A DNA stretch of 64,000 nucleotides from Schistocerca nitens (GCF_023898315.1 NC_064617.1:620425000-620488999); one strand, 5' to 3'; positions 20,751 through 33,619 are shown, numbered from the stretch's first letter. The notes: a model not told the origin generated them from the letters alone. Program-made: numbers and translations.

Positions 20751-23700
20751 TTACAAATTGTTTTGGGCAGTGGCCAATACAGATTTGAAGAAATTTTTCA
20801 TAATTACCATAACAAAGATATCAAATGCACACACTTATTGTTACAATGTTGGTCAAAAACTAAAATTTTCTCACAGTCCATAAAGACTTCCAACGGAAAG
20901 ACAGTGCTGACTCTTGACATGCAGACAGGTAATGGGCCACAACAGAGCAAACCCACAGCAGAGTCAGTCGAAGTTTTGAAGAATATTGGTAGGTAGGTCA
21001 TCACAGAGCAGACCCACTGTAGTCCTGGTAGAGAGTATGGTATTTGTCAGCCACCAGAGGTGCAGACCCTCTGCAGTCCTTGTAGAAATAATGGTATTAG
21101 TGAGTCATCAAAGATGTAGACCCACTGTAGTCCTTGTAGAGATGGCTAGCACCCAACCGTTGCGACTGTGCAGGTCCACAATCACAATAGAAGAGTCTTG
21201 TGGACAATACTCGTATAGCAAGTCCATGAACCACCACTTGTGCACTCACAAAAAATTTTTTTTTTTAATGTCCTTAGAATCAGCAATGCTGTTATCCAGT
21301 CCCTTGCTGAATTATTAACACACGTGCAAACACTAACAGTCCCAACTTCTCACAAATTGTGCATTACTATGACCAACAGAAATGTGTGCAGTGAAATGTA
21401 ACTTAATTTGAAGAACTGGTGTCTATACAATTATAAATTTACAACATAAGAATACAATTACAAAGGTACAAAATACATCATTAAAGAACATAACAGTACA
21501 GATAATATTTGTAGTACAGGCTTTACAAAAGAATCGAAATAACATATACATCAGTGTTAGAGGAATTATGACATGAGTACATACATAAAAGATCAGAATA
21601 ACTTTCGAAACATCAACTTCACACATGATCATTAAAACAGAACAGAATAAATAATGTCTAAACATATTTACAAAGAAAATAACATATTATCAGAAAAATT
21701 CTACAACATAACTCTTATTAGCTAAACACATTAAGACAGGAAAAACACAAATTCACATAGTGTATTAACACAAAAATACAGGACAGGGTTTGCTTTCAGT
21801 GTGACATTTGGTACTGCAGTCCATCCCAAAACTTCATTCCATATATCTTTCCTCTTATTTCAACATTTGTTTCCACCAAAAAAATTCTATCCAAGCATGC
21901 TTTCTGTATTCATATGTTCACACATTCGTTACCTCATTATTTATTTTCCATTATCTTACCTCATCATTTATTTCCAAGAAAATCCTACCTAAGCCTGTTG
22001 TCCCTAAACCCTACTTTTTTGGTTCATATCCTCTTTCAAAATACTTTTTTGGCCAAACCAGTTTCTTATAGCTTCTCAATGCACTTCTTCCAATTCATCA
22101 CAACTTGTTCTCTTATATGGCCTACCCCATCTTAAGCTAACTTAAATCTACTGAGCTCAGATGCTAAGCTAAGGGACGAGGCAATGCAGCAGCACAAAAC
22201 AATTAATACAAACAGCAATGACAAAAAATGCAAATTGGCAAAGCAAGCAGCAATATTACAACTATTATAAGGCAATGAGCAGCAAATAAGAAAAATAAAT
22301 CACTAGTAAAACTGGTTTAACAAAGTAATGTAAAGTGAAATTTAGTAGCACTATGCCTGGCAAACAGCAGCAGCAAATGCAACAACTTATATCTAAACAT
22401 GACATAGCTCAAGCAGAAAAAATATTACAGTAAAAATGGCCATTTTTAATAACTATGTCACATCGTAACACTAGAGTGATGCATCACAAAACCTTACTCT
22501 ACAAGGAAGTTACCAAGTCATTAAAAATTATTTATGCAATTCCTGTGAAGGGAAATGTCTATTTGTGCTCTCTTTTGTAAGAAAGTACATCATAAACATA
22601 TTCTTTACTGGGTCTGTAGACAGATAATGGTGACATTAGTACATCCATTAAATTTTATAATAACCAATGCTGCAGTGCAGCTAGAAACTAGATATTAAAG
22701 AAAATGAGCAAATATGTACAAAGGAAGGCATGAAAAATCATTCATTAGCCATATGGCTCAACTAGAAAGACAGTAGTCATAATCAGGTGTATAGACATAA
22801 AAATATTTCTCGTTGTTTCATTGGGTATTTCAGTAAATATCATAAATTAAGAGCTCCACAGTGTTATCATATGTTTTCAAGTTCGAGCGTGTCATATTTG
22901 CGATGCTTTCTACAAAGGAATGTCAATAGCGAGGATAATGGCCCCTTTTTTTCCACCTGTGCCTCTGAAAGGCACACACTAATGGCTTTTTTCCAGGTGA
23001 CTGTCGTGCAGCTAGATGCCCACGACTCATTACGTGAATGTGATCACTTAACTTTCTTACTGAAATATTGACGACACCAGTTTGCATTACAGTGACAGTC
23101 GCATATAAAAAATTTCACAGGTCGAGAATTTGCGTTGCAAATGTGTAGAAACAAAATCGTATGAATATAACAGTGTTCAAAAAGTTTTCGTCGGCATTGT
23201 GATACATTCACGCATTTACACACATTTCATAACTCTTAAAGTACGATTCTTGGTTTCCAACATCCTTTTCCACAAATCATAGTCCCTAACCACTACTCAT
23301 TATTCATATACGTATTCGTCGACACTTCTTCAATATTTCATCATAATAAATACGTAGCATAATCAAATTCCTCATATGTGGTAGCATCATCTTATTGATC
23401 ATAAACATACCTCAACAGCATAATACACATCGTCGTCGCAAAAATAACATCATAATACTTCAGTCAAATCTCAAAAACGTCGTAGCTTTCTGCAATAATG
23501 TCAAAACCTAAAATAATTCTCTGCTCATTTCAATAGTGTCATCTACCTCAAACGTACTTTAAAATCATGCTCCCTTAGCAAATACATCATTCAAAACTCT
23601 CGTAGTATCACAATGGTTCCGAAAAAACAGTTCACAAAGTACAGACAAAAGAAGTTACCCAACTGTGTAATTGCGTAAACATGTGTCACTGATGTAGTAA

Positions 23701-24938
23701 AAAAAATGTTTATCTCTCAGTTAAATGATCAGATAGCTGTGTAATTTGTGTTAGAGAAATATGGTACCGATGTGTAAAGTTGTATAAGCAAATACCATAT
23801 TAGCTAGGGCTCCTTGTGCTTGCCAAACACATGGTACACAAATTAGGCATGTACCCCCCTGAGGATTAATGTAATTATACCCTCAGGTATTACAGATTAT
23901 AGCAATGGAATGAAATATATCACGGAAAACTTTCTTTGTAATTCAAAAATCTTGAAAAATAAATGGTTTAAGTACAAAATTAATCACTCAAATGCGTGTC
24001 CTGTAGCGCTAAATGTGCGTCTTGCTGCAAGATAATTCTGTGGAACTGTCGTAGTTATCGTCCTCTGTAAGCAAAGTTCTGCTGAAGTCAATGTACTTAC
24101 CTCATCACAAACGAAAGTGAAATGCTTTGCTTATAGATATCGTAGTTATTACGTACCTTACCGTGATCAAGAAAGTACTATAATGTAACGTATTGTTGTG
24201 CTACGAAAAAGGCTGTCTCATTGTAGCTATACCACAAAAGTTAGTACTAAAACATGTTTTACTTTCCAGAAGAATTCAGAAAAACTGTGCAGATATAAAA
24301 CAGAAACACCTCAAAAGCAACATTGTAAATGGTCAGTCATTAGTAGCGCAGTGATAAAATCGTGTAGCTGTCAAAGAAACCAAATGCTAAGTCATATTTA
24401 ATCCCACAGAAAGTACTTCAAATAAAGAATGTTATTTCAAGTAAACCAAAATGTTGCATGAAAATCTCATTAGCAGTGCCAGTATATGTTCTAAGTATGT
24501 GAGCCTTATAGTCGTTACGTGATCGTGCAACTAACAAGCAAGAATGTACACACACAGTAACACTGTGTCGTCTGTTCACTATAACAATGCACTCTAACAA
24601 TGCACTGTCCAAATATGTATCCTAGGTTCTAGATTGGATAGTTAACTTCAAACACTGTTGCATGTTAACAGTTTCTAAGTCTAACAAAGCATACTAGTAA
24701 TGTAAAGTGAAAAATTTTATGGCAAAGACTAAGTTAAAAAGCAGATTATCTCTCAATAAGCGGTTTCATATGTGAAGTGTGGTGTAATCATTTACTCTTC
24801 ATAGTACTCAGAGTTTGAACTTGAATGCAATTGTCATGCGGTATACGTGTGTAAAGAATACTGGAATTTTTCTCAAGGTTAGCGTCTATGTTATTTTTCT
24901 CTGAGCCAGCCGGCGCACGTGGCTGCCTGAGGTGCGGG
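20751..24938 (-). other. non-coding interior between LTR-like end and Gag-like frame
   Basis: About 4 kb of AT-rich sequence with no protease, RT, RNase H or integrase motif that I can find in any frame. It may be the interior of a large non-autonomous LTR element, or unrelated repeats. Short frames (20763, 21423, 21801, 22787, 24198, 24418) are unsupported. Confidence 0.4.
20997..21145 (+). repeat. minisatellite, about 54 bp x 3
   Basis: Three diverged units share GCAGACCCACTGTAGTCC (20997 on), GCAGACCCTCTGCAGTCC and GTAGACCCACTGTAGTCC. They explain the repeated Arg-Pro-Thr-Val-Val-Leu-Val-Glu pattern of the frame at 20986-21318. Confidence 0.8.
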
Positions 24939-25484
24939 TCATTGTCTGTTTCTTTGTTGGCGCGCGTCGTTATTGGGATTAGGAGACCTAACTTCTACAA
25001 ATTCACCTTGACGAGAAGGCCCTGCCCTGTTTGAAGTTCGCCAGTTCTGGCGGATTTCAGGTCTGTCGTTTTGTCGGTAGTTTACATAGTTTCTTGTTTG
25101 TCGGTCATGTGGTGGAGAATTTCTCCTGGAATCATAACTGCGTGGTGGACCGTTGCATCTGAAGTTATTCTGTCTCCTTTGATAATAATTATTTTGGTTC
25201 CCATATTGTCTGATTCTATGGTTGTCTCTGTTACATTCATTACTATGGAAAAGCGATCTATCTCTGTAACTATTATTCTGCCAACGGTTGTCATACGCAT
25301 GGTGTCTGTTTTGGTCATGATTTGTGTTGTGAGAATAGCCTTGTCGTGTCCAGTTATTATTTCTTTCATCGTGGAATAGCGATGGATGTGACCTGTAATT
25401 GTTGTGTTCCTGTTTTCGCGTTCCGCGATTGTCAGTGTCAATTTCTAATTCTTGTAAGAGTCCCTGAAAAGCTTCAATGTCGTC
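24939..25484 (-). CDS. Gag-like Asn/Arg/Gln-rich C-terminal frame
   Basis: A 181-codon open frame with no Met start, bounded by stops at 25485-25487 and 24939-24941. It begins DDIEAFQGLLQELEIDT and then becomes strongly biased to Asn, Arg, Gln, His and Tyr (for example NNYYQRRQNNFRCNGPPRSY), ending GEFVEVRSPNPNNDARQQRN. This looks like the basic, low-complexity C-terminal part of a retrotransposon Gag. No CCHC zinc knuckle is complete. The longer-named frame at 25082-25441 is a shadow in another register. N-terminal capsid sequence is not recognisable upstream. Confidence 0.55.
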   Translation of the reverse strand, partial: DDIEAFQGLLQELEIDTDNRGTRKQEHNNYRSHPSLFHDERNNNWTRQGYSHNTNHDQNRHHAYDNRWQNNSYRDRSLFHSNECNRDNHRIRQYGNQNNYYQRRQNNFRCNGPPRSYDSRRNSPPHDRQTRNYVNYRQNDRPEIRQNWRTSNRAGPSRQGEFVEVRSPNPNNDARQQRNRQ

Positions 25485-25499
25485 TTAAAACCTATACAG

Positions 25500-25950
25500 C
25501 TTACTTACAGTTGTGAGTTGAGTTCAGACCGGAACCCTTTGCAGCAGAAGACACAGACACCGACAGTATGCGTAATCGGGTGGCAAATGCTAAAACATGT
25601 TTTCAGTGCAGTGAGTCAGGTCTTTTAGTGTGGGACATGGCGGGAGACGGGGCTGCTGGCATAGGGTAGCGTCTCACAGTTGCAAGGCCCGGGGGCCATT
25701 TAACACTAGAACCTTTGGAGCGGTCGAAATTATGAGTACACATTTTCAACACGTTATTTTGGTTGCAGTTTTCGTCATATTACTGTGATCTTCAGTGACG
25801 TTTCCAGATTACCGGTCAGAATCATCCGTACTAAATATAATCATTTTTTGACAATTGGGTAGGACCTTGCTAACGAATATACCTAGAACTTCTGAAACGG
25901 TCATTTTGACTTATATTTGACTGATTATTATAATAAAACGCGTTACAATA
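25500..25950. other. anonymous DNA
   Basis: No recognised feature. Confidence 0.4.
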
Positions 25951-25959
25951 TGCCGGTCT

Positions 25960-27420
25960 TCCTCTGGATCACATTAAATCTGTTATAACTATTCTCTAAA
26001 CTGAGGTAATATGTACAGCAATGAAACTCTCATAGTTTATTGACGTCCATTGTTTTCCTCTGTGTCTCCAGTATTGTCACTCGTCAGTTTGTCACAGTAC
26101 AGTAATCACACCTCCTATATCACTGTCGCTTACCGACGCAGAATTATTCGCTCTGTTGCAGGATATTCCAGAATGTGACGCAGATGTAGACGACCTAGGA
26201 GAAGAAACTGCGGACGAAGATTGCTGTCAAACAAAAAACCATTCTAAAAGCAATGATTCAGATGATTCTGACGATTCATATGTCGTTCAGCCACGTTAGT
26301 AATAAGAACGATATACTTCATTTTGATGTCGAAATTCAACTTTTGTGTGAAATGTATAACTTAGGTTTCAGTTACTCTGGATGTATGCTTATAATTTGAA
26401 GTTTTCTGTTCGTGTATTACATTAGCGGAAAATGTAGAAAGTAAAGTAATGTATCAGATGGTACAAACGACTTAACCATCCCCTAGTAATATTTTACTAG
26501 GTACAGATGGTGTCAGAGAGTAGACTGTAGCAGAGTTTGGAAAGAACACGGCTGGCCAATTGACGTGTCATAACATATGGAAGGAAATTTGAGCACCTAG
26601 TCCACATTCAAAGCGATATTTTTCTCACGACAGTGTAGTGAGTGAATGGCGTCTTTTTATTGATGAATCGGTATTGAAACAAATTAAGAACTACACGGAA
26701 ACGGAAGCAAAATGTTTTCTAAGAAATGAATTGTTGGGTGTAAGTTTGGAAAAACTGGAGGCCTAAAACGCCTAGCTGTATGTTCGTGGTATTCTTGGCA
26801 ACAATAGCACTGAGCTTAATGAACTGTGGTCAGAATGAGTAGGCCATCATTCGTTAGTGTACAATGGAGAGGAAATGTTTTCGAGAAATTTGCCCTTTGA
26901 CTTTAGAAACGCAAGATCAGTACCCATGAAGACCAAGAAATTTGCATTAGCATCAAAATTTTGGAGCTATAATAATGGGAACGAAAAATTATAATTCCAA
27001 TATAGCGGTCAAAATGAAAGCATCGCCTGTTCTATGTACACAATACGCGCACGTTCCGACGATTTTAGTGATAAGGGCTGCAACAATGTTTGGGCCGTTT
27101 CCTGCGTAAGTCCACCATTTGTTTATGCCACTTTGAATCATGAGCCAGTATGCGCTCTACTTGACTTGGATAGCAACATCTCTTTGCTCGATTATCAGTG
27201 GTTCAATAACCATCTTCAGCTGTGTAGACTTCCTCCTTACCCAAGGCCACACAAATCCGGCAATTACAGCTTGTTGAGCGTCGTATCAGAGGTAGCATTG
27301 TTCACTTCTCCCAAGACATGCAGATGAAAACAAAAAATTCATAGGTGACTCTGATAAAAAGAAGGACGACTTGTATATTATATATCTCAATGTTAATGGC
27401 CTGTGCTGCAGTGCCATGAT
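25960..27420 (+). pseudogene. piggyBac-like transposase relic
   Basis: Readable pieces in shifting frames: an acidic N-terminus around 26140-26290 (DADVDDLGEETADEDCC, then NDSDDSDDSY), a central block around 26640-26960 (LGVSLEKLEA, RGILGNNSTELNELWSE, then MFSRNLPFDFRNARSV), and later pieces to about 27300. The order (acidic start, then a RG-x-LW-x-RF-type block with FDFRNARS) matches piggyBac-family transposases, in which this region precedes the catalytic domain. Many stops and frameshifts are present. No TTAA-flanked ends were identified. Confidence 0.55.
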
Positions 27421-27555
27421 GCAACACTTACCAGACTCTGAGTTTGCGTGGATGCCTGCCGAGGGTTTGGTGAAATGAGCAAACTTGATAACTTGATGAC
27501 TCAAATATATGCAGTATTCTAGACGTACATCCTGGTGACAGAAGTTAAGAGATTC

Positions 27556-28500
27556 TTCCTAATATCGTTTCAGACCTCCACTTGCTCGGCGTAGTGCAGC
27601 AAATCGACGTGGTGTGGACTCAACAAATAGCTGGAAGTCTCCTGCAGAAATAATGCGCCATGTCGCCTCTATAGCCATCCATAACTTTGAAAGTGTTGCT
27701 GGCGCAGGATTTTGTGCGTGAAATAAACATTTGATTACGGCCCATAAATGGTTGTTGGGGTTCATGTTGGGAGATTGGGATGGCAAGTCATTCGCTCGAA
27801 ATGTGAAGAATATTCTTCAAACCACCTGCGAAAAATTGTGGTCCGGTAACATGACGCATTGTTGTTTGTGAACAGAAGATCCAAGTGACAGAACATAACC
27901 ATTTCCAGAATGATGGGTTCAGTTGGACCTGAGGACGAAGTGTATTGCTCTTAAACACAGCCCATGCCATTATGAGACCAGCGCCAGCTTGCACTGTGCC
28001 TTTTTGACAAACTGGGTACATGGCTTCGTGAGGTCTGCCTCACACTCGAATACTTGCATCAGCTCTTATCAACTGAAATAGGGACACATCTGACCAGGCC
28101 ACAGTTTTGCAGGCGTTTAGGGTCCAACCGATATGGTCACGAGCTCAAGAGAGTCTCTGCAGACAAATCGTGCTGGTAGCAAACGCACTCGCGTCGGCCA
28201 TCTGTTACCATAGCACTTTAACGCTGGATTTCGCCGATCTGTCCTAAGGGATATGTTCGTCGTACTTCCCAATTGATGTTAGGGGTTATTTCAAGCAGTG
28301 GTGCATGTCTATTAACACTGACAACTATACGTAAACACCGCTGCTCTCGGTCGTTAAGTGAAGACCGTCGGCCACTAAGTTGTCCGTGGAGAGAGGAAAT
28401 GCCTTAAATCTGGTATTCTCGACACACTCTTGACGGTGTGGATTTCGGAATATTGAATTCCCTAACAATTTCCAGCGATCCAACACAAATGAGCTGGGCA
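27556..28500 (-). pseudogene. Tc1-like transposase relic
   Basis: The minus strand shows a Tc1/mariner transposase C-terminus: SQSPNMNPNNHLWAVIK (position of the SPDLNPIEHLW catalytic motif; the motif D is N here), then KLWMAIEATWRIIS and a closing VESTPRRFAALRRASGGLKRY (27559-27786). The block 27788-28021 holds the preceding catalytic-core strands. Decayed N-terminal, DNA-binding-like sequence can be followed to about 28500. Terminal inverted repeats were not found. Confidence 0.75.
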
Positions 28501-29263
28501 CCCAGAAGTTCCTACATTGTACAGGAAGTAAAACTATGTAATTCGTTATAGAAATTTAAAGCTGTGTATTAAGAACAAAACTTATTCTATGCAAAATTTA
28601 CCAAACATTGTCAGTCCAATAATCTTCAAGCGAACAACAATGAATAATGCTGTTTCTGTCAAAATTATTAAAAAAATTCAGAAAATGAACAAACTAAAAC
28701 TGGTAATTGGTTGCCAAGGGAGATACAGTACTACTGCTCTGTTTGCAGGAACTAATTTCAAGCGCAGCAGTTGACATGAGGAGACTTGATGTTGTTTCTA
28801 CAAGAATGGCTGTTCTAAATAGAATGCTTGTAGATCTTTTTATGAAAATATTTGACCCGAGGAACGTTAAAGGGTGTTATACAGACATATACAGTGTAAA
28901 ATGTCATGTAAGGACACCAAATATTTATGATTTTACTAGATGGGGTACCCGACCTCGCTCAGGGAGTTGATATGAGATTATGTGGGGTTGGAATAAAATG
29001 ATAAACTTTAAAGTAAAAGATGTAAAATTATTTTAGTTAAAACATATTTCTATATATTTACAATACTTGTCTACAAACAACAGTTTTCATTATGTTATCC
29101 GGGATATATATGTACAAATTTTTAAAATTTCCTGCTCAAAAGCAAGCCACGTGTAGTTGACCGTGAGAGAAGCGGAAGTTTTTGAGATTCTTGCCGCAAG
29201 ATTTTAAATATTACCCTTGCTCTTTGTTAATTGTAAAACTGTAGGCTAATTTGATTGGAAAGT

Positions 29264-30993
29264 TCAGTCTTTTAAACTGAAATAGCAGTTCAGTAGAGAT
29301 ATTCTGGGGATAAATAATGTGTGTCCTTTGTACTTTCCAGTCATAAGTTCGACTTCGATGATGTTATTTGATACCCGTTTGACGATCAGCCGTGTTCCAT
29401 TACACAGTTTTGGTGAGTTGAGTTTTCTGATTAGTACGATCGGAGATCCAATTAAAAGTCGAAGGCGGTGTAATGGCATTCCTAGAGTTTAGAAATTCTT
29501 TGGGGAAGTTCACAATTGCTTCAACGTTTACCATCGGGTCGATAGATTTGCATATTCCCGGTTGACCGGGAATTTTCTTTTCAATTTTAAAGGTAATATA
29601 GTCCTCAATATTATTTTTAGTTGCCAAAATTGCCTTTTCAAATACCCAGTCTGGATTGGTATAGTTGTGAACAATGTTTGGATAAACTTGGTCGATGAGT
29701 TCGCTTTGTTTGAGTGGCTGTGTTACAGAATCAGTGTTGAGTTTAGTGAGGCCGATCGTCTGGTCATTAGGATATGTGCCTTCGCCTGTTTGTAAAAGTT
29801 GTTGAGAAAAATGTGATGTGGTTTCGTCTTTCGATAGTTCAGCTGTCATATTTGTTAGTCACAGTATCTGTATGTCTAGTCAGACAAGCGATTTTTTTGA
29901 GCGTGCATTGATCTTGTATGCTGGTGTTGACTTGGAGATAACTCTAAGTGCTCGTCGAAAATTCCTGAGGGTACTAGTAGAGCTTCGCCCACCACTTCAG
30001 AGTTTACTCGCAAGTCTTGTAATGTTCTGTCCATAACTTCGAATGATTTTTTTAATATGCCATTGCACTTTCATTCCAGAAGATAATTTTAGCTTGCTTT
30101 AGAAGTTCATCCACTTCAGCTGCTCTTGAGATATTACGTACTGGAAATTGTTCTTTGGACACATTCAATGGTAGTTGTAGGGCAGAATGGGTAGTTCGTC
30201 CTCCTTTCGTCAATGTGGCTGTAATGCTGGATGATCTCAGTGCAAGTGCGATGTGCTGTTTAGTAAGCATTTCCACCAGCAATAGATTTATTTAAAATGT
30301 TTTCCCGATGCCGCCTCATGCGTCCAAGTAAGTAATTCCACCAGTGCTGATGTCGGTCCGGTCCATGATACCATTGTAAATTTCCTTTTGATTGTCATTC
30401 AGGAGTGGTTTGTTGTGAACAGTGTATTAAAACAGTTCGTTGATATTGCAGCTTTTTTTTACTTTGTAATTTCGAACATAAGCACACTGGTAGCATCTTT
30501 TCGTCGTTCTTGTATATCAAATTGTACTTGAGTGTGGTTGTTTATTGCTAAACATTTATCCTCTAGGCGAATAAGTGTTTCATCGAAGATGTTGTCGTTG
30601 AATTGAATGATCAGTTCAGGATGAGCTTGTAAATTTTGGTACAGTAAACTCTCTTTGAAGAAGTCCATAGCTGTTGTGAATTCGATGGTTACATGTTGTT
30701 AGAATTATGGCCAATAAGTCTCTCATTTGTTCAGCTGAGTGTGTGAATGAGGCTTCTTGTAGTGTTAATTCCCAGTGGTTGTCGTTTTCCTGTATTCTAA
30801 GCGTTGGCATGATTCGCTGTAGGCCTGGCGTAGGTAATGTCAACAGTCTTGAGATCTGTGAAACTTGTTGGTTCCTATAATTCGTGTAGCAACATCCGGA
30901 GATAGAAACACTCGGTGTTCTTCGGATAAACGATGCGCCAGTTTTCATGATGATTCCTATAATTCGTGTAGCAACATCCGGAGATAGAAACAC
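29264..30993 (-). pseudogene. Helitron PIF1-like helicase domain, broken
   Basis: Follows the Rep domain. Pieces: ENDNHWELTLQEASF (30616-30993); a Walker A remnant GGIGKTF at about 30296-30318 directly after a stop; SSSITATLTKGGRTTHSAL then KIIFWNESAMAY (30052-30282; the Walker B Asp is Asn); and the conserved helicase C-terminus LRLLIGSPIVLIRKLN, LCNGTRLIVKRV, GHTLFIPRISL (29264-29479). The order is that of Helitron RepHel proteins. Non-functional. Confidence 0.85.
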
Positions 30994-31032
30994 TCGGTGT
31001 TCTTCGGATTTAAGATGCGCCAGTTTTCATGA
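30872..31032 (+). repeat. 82-bp tandem duplication inside the Helitron
   Basis: Two copies starting TTCCTATAATTCGTG at 30872 and 30954 differ at only a few positions, including ATAAACG versus ATTTAAG. It is a local duplication after insertion. Confidence 0.92.
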
Positions 31033-31192
31033 TTCCTGGATTATCTTCTACTGGAAGTTCTTGTTTTCGTCGTTGAAAGAGTTTTCTTGTTGTGTTTCAC
31101 GTATAATAGGGAGGGACGTGTCGACATATGTTAACGTTTCCCAATGGATTCTGCCACAGTTGGTAAAAGGCTGTTATAATGTTGTGTTCTTA

Positions 31193-31389
31193 ATGGTTCA
31201 AATGGCTCTGAGCACTATGGGACTTAACATCTGAGGTTATCAGTCCCCTAGAACTTAGAACTACTTAAACCTAACCAACCTAAGAACATCACACACATCC
31301 ATGCCCGAGGCAGGATTCGAGCCTGCGACCGTAGCGGTTGCTCGGTTCCAGACTGAAGCACCTAGAACCGCTTGGCCACACCGGCTGGC
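31193..31389 (-). repeat. tRNA-derived SINE in the Helitron
   Basis: Common SINE family, minus orientation (tail TGGTTCAAATGGCTC at left, tRNA head at right). Perfect 12-bp TSD GTTGTGTTCTTA at 31181-31192 and 31390-31401. Confidence 0.95.
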
Positions 31390-31399
31390 GTTGTGTTCT

Positions 31400-33600
31400 T
31401 AGGTTAGGTCGCTTGCAGTTGTTCTGGCAGTGTTTTTTGTGAATTAAACTGCCTGTCCATTGTCAAAATATACTGCTGAATGTTGCACAGTTGGTTCAAG
31501 TTCGTCTACGGAAAAACTGAAAATCCGCCACACTGCTTCGTTACTTTTAATGTATCTTCCCATTTGGTTTCTGTTTCGTTGTTCGCTGTCTTTGGCTATT
31601 TGAAATACTGCCATGTCACAGCCTCTGTTCATATACTTGAAGACATATTTGATGGATTTCAGTGAACTGCATTACTAAACGTTTGCGTGTGCTTGGAACT
31701 TTTGGGAAGTAGTGTGTGACGTGGTACTACCTGTTGATAATCTATTTCCATTTCATCGCGGCCTCGTGTTTTTTCTGTGAAGCTGCCGTTTTTGGGTGAT
31801 CGTCTTCTGTATGTGGGATAGCCTTTAACTCCATTTTGTGTGTCGTCCAATTATGGTTTTGGGAACTTTCTATACATTTTCAATCACTCATACATGACAA
31901 ATTGGCTCGCATGGTCCGTGAATCATGTTTTTCACTACTATGTCCAACTCTTCCGGATCTTCTTGTGGATTGGGAAATTCAACTTGGTCGATTTTGTCGA
32001 TATCCGTGGGATGAATTCCGTTGTGTAGTCATATGAGATTGTATGAGCGAGGCAGTCCCCATTTTTGCCATTCGATTGTGTACATCGAGCGTCCAACGGT
32101 TCCACAGATGTATTTTGTGATGGCTTAAATGAATCTCATTTGTTTTTGTCATAACACTCTGGCTATTATGCCGTGTCGATGCGTGAGGGCTTCCCTGTAT
32201 CTTACTTGTTCTTTGATTTCTGGCCACGACGAGTTGCTTGTGAATGTTTTGAAGAGGTCAGGTCGTCCATATTTTCTTATCTAGGTCATGGCATCTTGAG
32301 TGTATTCGTGCATGTGTCTCGGACCTCTACGCATGATAAGGGTAAGATTACCATTGTTCCAATGCCTTAAATGTTTCCGTCATTTTTGATTGCGTCTCGA
32401 ACATGGGTGTATTCTACCCTGCGTAGTTTCTTCTGATTCAGTGTTATGTAAAGCATCCGTTCCGCTTCTGCTTCTGCGTACATATCTACTAGGAATTGTT
32501 AGAATAAACGCCGAGTATTGAGAATGTGATTCTATGTTTCATTGTCCCTGATCACTAAGAAGTTAGTATGAAACTCCTTGGAAGTGACTTTTTTGTGTGG
32601 TTCGGTACCTGTTTCAGGTTGGATTTATTTCATATCAAAATGATACCCGTTCTCTTCGTGTAGAGATATTAGTCTATACTGGAGGGCATCATATGAACTT
32701 TGTTTTTCTGCAAAGCATTGTAGGCCCTCTCTCCTTCTTTATAGAATTATGTCAAAGTTTGTGTTTTTATTGTCCACGATTGTGATGGTGACTTCGTCTA
32801 TCTGTGCCGCATTAAAGCGACGTTCGTGTTTTCCAGGTGGTCTTTTGTCGGCCCGCAATATAACTTTATAGTCATCAGATATCATTCGGTCTAGTGCTGT
32901 TCTGAATACATGGATCAGTTGATTGTATTTATGCAAGATCCTCTGTAGGTCTTGGACTACTTCTTGTCTCAATCAATTCATATTTGTGCATCGTTGATCA
33001 ATTTATGTTCATTTCCGTTTAAATACACTTGAAGAAGTTTGTGGTATTCGTTGGGTAATAATAGTAATGATCCCACGTTGTGATAGATTTGTCCTTGGAT
33101 GGAAAAGATATAATCAATTTCATCTCTCTTATTGTTGATCGAAGTACCCACCAGGTTAGCCGAGAGCGCTAATGAGTTGTTTACTGGATTCGGGTAGGCA
33201 GGTCGGCCCCAGATCGAATCCGCCTGGCGGATCAATGACGCAGGGCCGGTGTGTTGGTCAGGCTGGATGTGGTTTTTAGGCGGTTTCCCACATTCTACTA
33301 GGTGAATACAGGGATGGTCCCCACGTCCAGCCTCAGTTACACAACTCGCAAACATTTGTATCATGTTCACAGTACTTCAAGATTTACACTAGTTGCAGAC
33401 TGGTGGTGGGGGTTGGGGGGGGGGGGGCTACGGAATGGCGGCAGGAAGGGCATCCGACCACTCCTTTACATTAACCATGCCAAATCCGCTTGTAAGCCTG
33501 CCGACCTAGCGAAAACTGCAGGACAAAGGCAGTAGCAGAAGAAGAAGTGTTGATCGAAGTAACATCAAAGGAGTCACTTGGAATTATGCATTGTAAGCTT
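31400..33600 (-). pseudogene. Helitron Rep (HUH) domain, broken
   Basis: Blocks in order on the minus strand: SDSFDVTSI and IFSIQGQIYHNVGSLLL (33110-33590, split by a SINE), then DYKVILRADKRPPGKHERRF with EVTITIVDN (about 32760-32890), IEWQKWGLP near 32070, GYPTYRRRSPKNGS (about 31800), and GCDMAVF with MGRYIKSNEAVWRIFSF (31500-31630). The HUH motif, normally LPHxHxL, reads LPRSYNLI followed by a stop at about 32034-32059, so both catalytic histidines are lost. Frameshifts separate most blocks. Confidence 0.85.
33147..33547 (+). repeat. tRNA-derived SINE with (AGA)n tail in the Helitron
   Basis: A third SINE family. The tRNA-like head has GGTTAGCCGAGAGCGCTAATG and a decayed B-box; the body includes a G run at 33417-33427; the tail is AGCAGAAGAAGAAG. 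Perfect 14-bp TSD TGTTGATCGAAGTA at 33133-33146 and 33548-33561. It splits the Helitron Rep N-terminus. Confidence 0.9.
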
Positions 33601-33619
33601 TTATATTTTTAAGAAATGC

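Larger units (their letters stand above)
28936..33610 (-). mobile_element. decayed autonomous-type Helitron
   Basis: Rolling-circle transposon. The 3' end (left edge) is CTAG at 28936-28939, preceded on the minus strand by a short GC-rich hairpin-like GCGAGGTCGGGTACCCC, with T as the next minus-strand base, as expected for insertion between A and T. The RepHel protein is spread over several frames in N-to-C order from about 33600 to 29260. The 5' TC end is not certain. Two SINEs (31193-31389, 33147-33547) and an 82-bp tandem duplication interrupt it. Confidence 0.85.

Noticed and set aside
25082-25441. 119-codon Thr/Ile-rich minus frame
   Set aside because: A shadow; the register one base away has the coherent Asn/Arg/Gln-rich Gag-like sequence ending at 24939.
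32173-32370. Plus-strand frames across the Helitron
   Set aside because: Antisense shadows of the minus-strand RepHel remnants.
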